From: DATCSE01 sp036568605
GTDB lineage: Bacteria; Pseudomonadota; Gammaproteobacteria; Burkholderiales; Burkholderiaceae_C
Direction: 5' to 3'
Length of the DNA: 9,145 bases
Assembly: GCA_036568605.1 (NCBI GenBank)
Contig: DATCSE010000607.1
Coordinates: forward strand, 1-9,145
Made by a program: the position numbers and the translations under genes. Below, piece by piece: positions 6,471-9,145 of this stretch. Every line of letters begins with the position of its first letter. Positions within the stretch are counted from its first letter, which is position 1. The notes under the pieces were generated by a model that searched no databases, had not been told where the DNA came from, and was given only the letters and a program-made list of their open reading frames with translations.

Positions 6471-6530
6471 GCGCAGATGGGCGATGAGAAGGACAAAGTC
6501 TGCGAAGCTTGCACGCGCGGCACGGCCAGC

Positions 6531-6546
6531 GGTTACTGTGGGTTAC
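6531..6546. repeat. Tandem GGTTAC repeat, 10-bp spacing
   Basis: GGTTAC occurs at 6531-6536 and again at 6541-6546, spaced by one helical turn, in the gap between the divergent MFS and lipoprotein genes. Tandem half-sites at this spacing can bind regulators on one DNA face, but with only two six-base copies chance is a fair explanation. Confidence 0.2.
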
Positions 6547-6567
6547 GCCACCGCGCAAAACCCGGGG

Positions 6568-6581
6568 CCGATGCGCATCGG
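6568..6581. promoter_or_regulatory. 14-bp perfect palindrome in the MFS/lipoprotein gap
   Basis: CCGATGCGCATCGG is a perfect 14-bp palindrome without spacer. It lies 20 bases before the lipoprotein ATG (6602) and about 100 bases upstream of the MFS start. Just after it, GATAGA (6589-6594) could be a weak -10 box, which would start transcription at or very near the ATG. The position fits an operator acting on the lipoprotein gene and perhaps the MFS gene. No regulator can be assigned. Confidence 0.35.
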
Positions 6582-6601
6582 TTTCACGATAGAAACGCCG
6601 C

Positions 6602-7171
6602 ATGCAAAGGTTTCCGTCGTTTCCGGGTTCATCTTGGCGGGCATACGCGGCGCTCCTGCTGGCCGTGGTGGCGGGGTGCGCCACCCGTGCGCCGGCGCCG
6701 GGCGGCGCCGCACCGCCGGCCGGCGCACCCTCGCCCGGTGCCCCTGCTCCCGCACCGGCGCCGTCGCGCCCGCCGCCGCAGCCGACGTTGGCGGCCGAGC
6801 AGAAGCGCCTCGCGGCGCTGTTCGACGGCACGCCGGTGGTCTTCACGATGCAGAGCGACGGCAGCCTGCGGGTCGAGGTGCCGCTGCGCTTCGCGTTCGA
6901 TGCGGGTTCGTCGACCGTGAAGCCGCCGCTGGCCGCGGTGCTGGACCGCCTCGCGCGCAGCCAGCGCGGCGCGAGCTCGCGGCTGCTGGTCGTCGCGCCC
7001 GGCGACAAGCGCGGCAAGGGCATCACGCTCGCGACCGAACGTGCCGGCAGCGCGCGCGACTACATGGTGGGGCACGGCATCGCGGCGACCCGTTTCGCGG
7101 TCTCGGGCGTGATCGAGCCGGACCTGGTGCGCATCGTCGTCTCCGACTCCAGCAGCCCGCGGCTGGAATAG
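6602..7171 (+). CDS. Putative lipoprotein with OmpA-like C-terminal domain
   Basis: The 189-aa product starts with a lipoprotein signal peptide: Arg13, the hydrophobic stretch AYAALLLAVVAG and a lipobox VAGC with Cys26, so it should be lipid-anchored at the cell envelope. Residues about 29-62 are a flexible Ala/Pro-rich linker. Residues about 88-180 resemble the peptidoglycan-binding OmpA C-terminal fold: RFAFDAGSSTVKPPLAAVLDRL, then LATERAGSARDYMVGHGI with the conserved Arg147, then the final strands FAVSGVIEP and VRIVVSD. The usual TDxxG region, which supplies the binding Asp, reads APGDKRGKG, so peptidoglycan binding may be altered. Codons keep high third-position GC throughout, supporting a real gene. 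The ribosome binding site is weak. It is divergent from the MFS gene and ends 46 bases before the TetR gene. Confidence 0.82.
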   Translation: MQRFPSFPGSSWRAYAALLLAVVAGCATRAPAPGGAAPPAGAPSPGAPAPAPAPSRPPPQPTLAAEQKRLAALFDGTPVVFTMQSDGSLRVEVPLRFAFDAGSSTVKPPLAAVLDRLARSQRGASSRLLVVAPGDKRGKGITLATERAGSARDYMVGHGIAATRFAVSGVIEPDLVRIVVSDSSSPRLE

Positions 7172-7180
7172 GGCAGCCGC

Positions 7181-7200
7181 GGCCATGGTTTTCCATAGCC
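7181..7200. other. Hairpin-forming inverted repeat after the lipoprotein gene
   Basis: GGCCATGG-TTTT-CCATAGCC can form an 8-bp stem with one mismatch and a four-base loop, starting 9 bases after the lipoprotein stop. It has no T-run downstream, so a rho-independent terminator is uncertain; the right arm runs into the TetR operator. It might instead be a weak terminator or an extra protein-binding site. Confidence 0.3.
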
Positions 7201-7218
7201 TACCGTATAGTAGGTAGG
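7199..7218. promoter_or_regulatory. TetR autoregulatory operator overlapping -10 box and start codon
   Basis: The sequence has perfect 6-bp arms CCTACC (7199-7204) and GGTAGG (7213-7218) with an 8-base centre. TATAGT (7206-7211) inside it matches the -10 consensus at 5 of 6 positions; the -35 region is poor. Transcription would begin about 7 bases on, at 7217/7218, which is the G of the GTG start. The same arms occur before the thiolase gene at 7873-7892. A repressor bound here would block RNA polymerase, the usual mode of TetR autoregulation. Confidence 0.75.
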
Positions 7219-7796
7219 TGGCCGACGACAACACTCCCAGCACCCTCGAGTCCGGAACCCGCGCGCAGATCCTGCGGGTCGCGCGCGACCTGATCCAGAC
7301 CCGCTCGTACCTGGGCTTCAGCTTCCAGGACATCGCCGACCGGGTCGGCATCCGCAAGGCCAGCCTGTACCACCACTTCCCGAGCAAGGAGGCGCTGGCG
7401 CTGGAGGTGCTGCACGAGGCGCAGCGTGCGTTCGAGGCGTGGTCGGCCGAGCTGCGCGGCACGCCGCAGGAGCAGCTCGCCGCGTACGTGCAGATGTACC
7501 GCAAGGCGCTGCGTGCCGGCGTGGCGATGTGCCCCGGCGGTTCGTTCGCGCCGGGCTGGGACTGCATAGACGATGCGCTGCGCCAGGCCGTGCGCGAGCT
7601 GCGCGGCGTCCAGATCGTCTGGCTCAGTGGCGTGCTGGGCGCGCTGCGGCCGGCGGGCGTCGGCGGGTCGCTGGCCGATGCGGCGGCGTCGGTGTTCGCG
7701 GTCTGCCAGGGCGCGCTGACCACGGCGCGCATGACCGGCAACGTCGCCGATTTCGAGGCGTCGCTGTCGGCGCTGAAGGGGCTGTACACGCACTGA
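7218..7796 (+). CDS. TetR-family transcriptional regulator
   Basis: The 192-aa product is a ligand-responsive, usually dimeric repressor. The N-terminal DNA-binding domain starts at TRAQILRVARDLI (14-26), with the helix-turn-helix in FSFQDIADRVGIRKASLYHHFPSKEAL (about 34-60), a textbook TetR signature. The rest is the variable helical ligand-binding domain, including the Cys-rich CPGGSFAPGWDCIDD; its ligand is unknown. The start is a GTG at 7218, chosen because the HTH then begins at a normal distance and no ATG lies between. The -10 box position suggests a leaderless message. A terminator follows the stop codon. The neighbouring thiolase carries the same operator, so regulation of acyl-CoA or acetoacetyl-CoA metabolism is likely, with a CoA thioester or fatty acid as possible ligand (inference). 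Confidence 0.95.
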   Translation: MADDNTPSTLESGTRAQILRVARDLIQTRSYLGFSFQDIADRVGIRKASLYHHFPSKEALALEVLHEAQRAFEAWSAELRGTPQEQLAAYVQMYRKALRAGVAMCPGGSFAPGWDCIDDALRQAVRELRGVQIVWLSGVLGALRPAGVGGSLADAAASVFAVCQGALTTARMTGNVADFEASLSALKGLYTH

Positions 7797-7835
7797 CCGA
7801 GCCGACGCACGGCGCCGTCGCGCCGCCGAATCGCC

Positions 7836-7858
7836 AGGCACGCCGCGTCGTGCCTTTT
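7836..7858 (+). terminator. Rho-independent terminator after the TetR gene
   Basis: AGGCACG (7836-7842) and CGTGCCT (7849-7855) form a perfect 7-bp stem with a 6-base loop, followed by a T-run (7855-7858, then GTTG). It lies 40 bases after the TetR stop and before the thiolase promoter. The T-run is short, so termination may be partial. Confidence 0.65.
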
Positions 7859-7872
7859 GTTGGGTCCAATAG

Positions 7873-7892
7873 CCTACCGATCGATAGGTAGT
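7873..7892. promoter_or_regulatory. Second TetR operator, upstream of the thiolase gene
   Basis: CTACCGATCGATAGGTAG (7874-7891) is an 18-bp palindrome apart from one mismatched pair. It shares ATAGCCTACCG and TAGGTAG at the same spacing with the operator before the TetR gene. TTGGGT (7860-7865) and GATAGG (7883-7888), 17 bases apart, are a plausible though weak -35/-10 pair, which the operator would cover. The thiolase ATG follows at 7924. Confidence 0.75.
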
Positions 7893-7923
7893 GCGAGGAC
7901 CGTCACCTCAGGAGCCTTAGTCC

Positions 7924-9057
7924 ATGAAAGCCGTCATCTCCGCTTACGCCCGATCGCCGTTCCATTTCGCGAAGAAAGGCGCGCTCGCCGGCGTGCGGCC
8001 CGATACGCTGGCGGCGCAGGTCGTGCAGGGCCTGCTCGCCCGCACCGACCTCGACCCGGCGCTGCTCGACGACGTGATCCTCGGCTGCGCCTACCCCGAG
8101 GCGGCGCAGGGCAACAACCTCGCGCGCATCGTCGCGCTGCTGGCCGGGCTGCCGCACGCGGTGCCGGGCATGACGGTGAACCGCTTCTGCGGCTCGTCGA
8201 TGCAGGCGGTGCACATCGCGGCCGCGCAAATCGAGGCTGGCATGGGCGACGCGTTCCTGTGCGTGGGCGTCGAATCGATGACGATGGTGCCGCAGGGCGG
8301 CTTCAACTTTTCGCCCAACCCCGAGCTCGCGGCGAAGACCGCGGCCTACATCTCGATGGGCGAGACCGCCGAGAACGTCGCGCAGCGCTGGAACGTCAGC
8401 CGCGCCGACCAGGAGCAGCTCGCGGTGGAGTCGCACCGCAAGGCCGCTGCGGCGCGCGAGCAAGGCCGGCTGCGCGACGAGATCGTCCCCATCGCGACCG
8501 AGCCGGGCGAGACGCTTGCAGTCGACGGCTGCATACGCCCGACGACCAACCGCGAGGCGCTGGCCGCGCTGAAGCCGGCGTTCCGGCCCGACGGCGTCGT
8601 GACCGCCGGCACCTCGTCGCCGCTGACCGACGGCGCGGCCGCGGTGCTGGTCACGAGCGATGCATTCGCCGCGCAGCACGGGCTGCCGGCGCTCGCGCGC
8701 ATCAAGTCGTTCGCGACGGTGGGCGTCGATCCGGCCGTGATGGGCATAGGCCCGATCCCGGCGACGCGCAAGGCGCTGGCGCGCGCCGGGCTGACGGTGG
8801 CCGACCTCGACGTGGTCGAGATCAACGAGGCGTTCTCGTCACAGGCGCTGGCCTGCATCCGCGAGCTGGGGCTGAACCCGGCGACCGTCAACCTCGACGG
8901 CGGCGGCCTGGCGATCGGCCACCCGCTGGGCGCGACCGGCGCGCGCATCACCGGCAAGGCCGCGGCGCTGCTGGTCCGCGAGCACGGCCGATATGCGCTG
9001 GCGACGCAGTGCATCGGCGGCGGGCAGGGCATCGCGACGGTGCTCGAGCGGGTCTGA
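7924..9057 (+). CDS. Thiolase (acetyl-CoA acyl-/acetyltransferase)
   Basis: The 377-aa cytoplasmic enzyme cleaves 3-ketoacyl-CoA with CoA, or condenses two acyl-CoA molecules. All catalytic landmarks are present: the acyl-accepting Cys89 in VNRFCGSSMQAVH, the NEAF motif in VEINEAFSSQALA, His333 in GGGLAIGHPLGATGARI, and the base Cys363 in CIGGGQG. The length is slightly short but normal for FadA-type enzymes, and RFCGSS is more typical of degradative thiolases than of PhaA-type acetyltransferases, so a role in beta-oxidation or a related degradation pathway is favoured (inference). The start ATG has a good Shine-Dalgarno sequence (AGGAG at 7910-7914). It follows the TetR gene with a terminator and its own operator-bearing promoter between. 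No acyl-CoA dehydrogenase or hydratase gene is visible in the window. Confidence 0.97.
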   Translation: MKAVISAYARSPFHFAKKGALAGVRPDTLAAQVVQGLLARTDLDPALLDDVILGCAYPEAAQGNNLARIVALLAGLPHAVPGMTVNRFCGSSMQAVHIAAAQIEAGMGDAFLCVGVESMTMVPQGGFNFSPNPELAAKTAAYISMGETAENVAQRWNVSRADQEQLAVESHRKAAAAREQGRLRDEIVPIATEPGETLAVDGCIRPTTNREALAALKPAFRPDGVVTAGTSSPLTDGAAAVLVTSDAFAAQHGLPALARIKSFATVGVDPAVMGIGPIPATRKALARAGLTVADLDVVEINEAFSSQALACIRELGLNPATVNLDGGGLAIGHPLGATGARITGKAAALLVREHGRYALATQCIGGGQGIATVLERV

Positions 9058-9076
9058 GCGACGCGTCCGGCGATCG

Positions 9077-9145
9077 TCAGCCGCCGCTGTCCGGGCCGCC
9101 GGCGGGAAACAACCGGTTCAGCTCGGCGGCCGACGCCATCCCGCG
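9077..9145 (-). CDS. C-terminal end of an unidentified minus-strand gene
   Basis: An open frame enters from the right edge and ends at a TGA (9077-9079), giving 22 residues ending MASAAELNRLFPAGGPDSGG. Third positions are mostly G or C, as in neighbouring genes, and the stop lies 20 bases after the convergent thiolase stop, a normal tail-to-tail layout. The fragment is too short to assign a family, and a chance frame cannot be excluded. Confidence 0.4.
   Translation of the reverse strand, partial: RGMASAAELNRLFPAGGPDSGG

Noticed and set aside
4491..6920. Very long plus-strand open frame (809 codons) opposite the sigma and MFS genes
   Set aside because: It is Arg/Gln/Ala-rich without recognisable motifs and lies antisense to two clear genes. 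Lack of stops is usual in such GC-rich DNA.
5725..7026. Minus-strand open frame crossing the MFS/lipoprotein boundary
   Set aside because: It covers both genes out of frame and shows no family features, whereas the MFS and lipoprotein frames have clear motifs.
9058..9145. Possible terminator after the thiolase gene
   Set aside because: The palindrome CCGCCGGCGG in this stretch has no T-run and lies within the incoming minus-strand frame.

Overview
The window is a compact, very GC-rich stretch of bacterial chromosome. Strong third-position GC, an ArgG of 447 aa (the E. coli-type length) and the general gene style suggest a betaproteobacterium, most likely Burkholderiales of the Rubrivivax/Leptothrix/Methylibium type; this placement is inference. 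I see no rRNA, tRNA, CRISPR array, insertion sequence or phage gene.

Layout. Positions 1-409 (minus) hold the N-terminal part of a PotA-like ABC-transporter ATPase, running off the left edge. It is divergent from an IclR-family regulator (537-1436, plus), and the gap between them carries two inverted repeats. The IclR gene overlaps argG (1355-2698, minus) tail to tail. Next come a carboxymuconolactone decarboxylase/AhpD-like protein (2759-3220, minus), a short frameshifted-looking remnant (3377-3522, plus), a low-molecular-weight protein tyrosine phosphatase (3533-4027, plus), an ECF41-type sigma factor with a fused SnoaL-like domain (4005-4952, minus), a 12-TM MFS transporter (4989-6470, minus), an OmpA-like lipoprotein (6602-7171, plus), a TetR-family regulator (7218-7796, plus), a thiolase (7924-9057, plus) and the last 22 codons of an unidentified minus-strand gene (9077-9145).

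Two regulatory circuits can be read from the sequence. First, the ECF41 sigma gene and the AhpD-like gene each have an exact TGTCACA-N16-CGTC promoter, which is the motif known for the ECF41 group. These are the only two TGTCACA sites I found on either strand, so the window appears to hold a self-contained, autoregulated sigma regulon split by a phosphatase gene on the opposite strand. The sigma promoter lies across the 3' end of the MFS gene. Second, the TetR gene and the thiolase downstream each carry a CTACC-N8-GGTAG inverted repeat within a longer shared sequence. The first copy covers a TATAGT -10 box placed so that the transcript would begin at the TetR GTG start codon (leaderless). A terminator hairpin separates the two genes, so the thiolase probably has its own repressible promoter.
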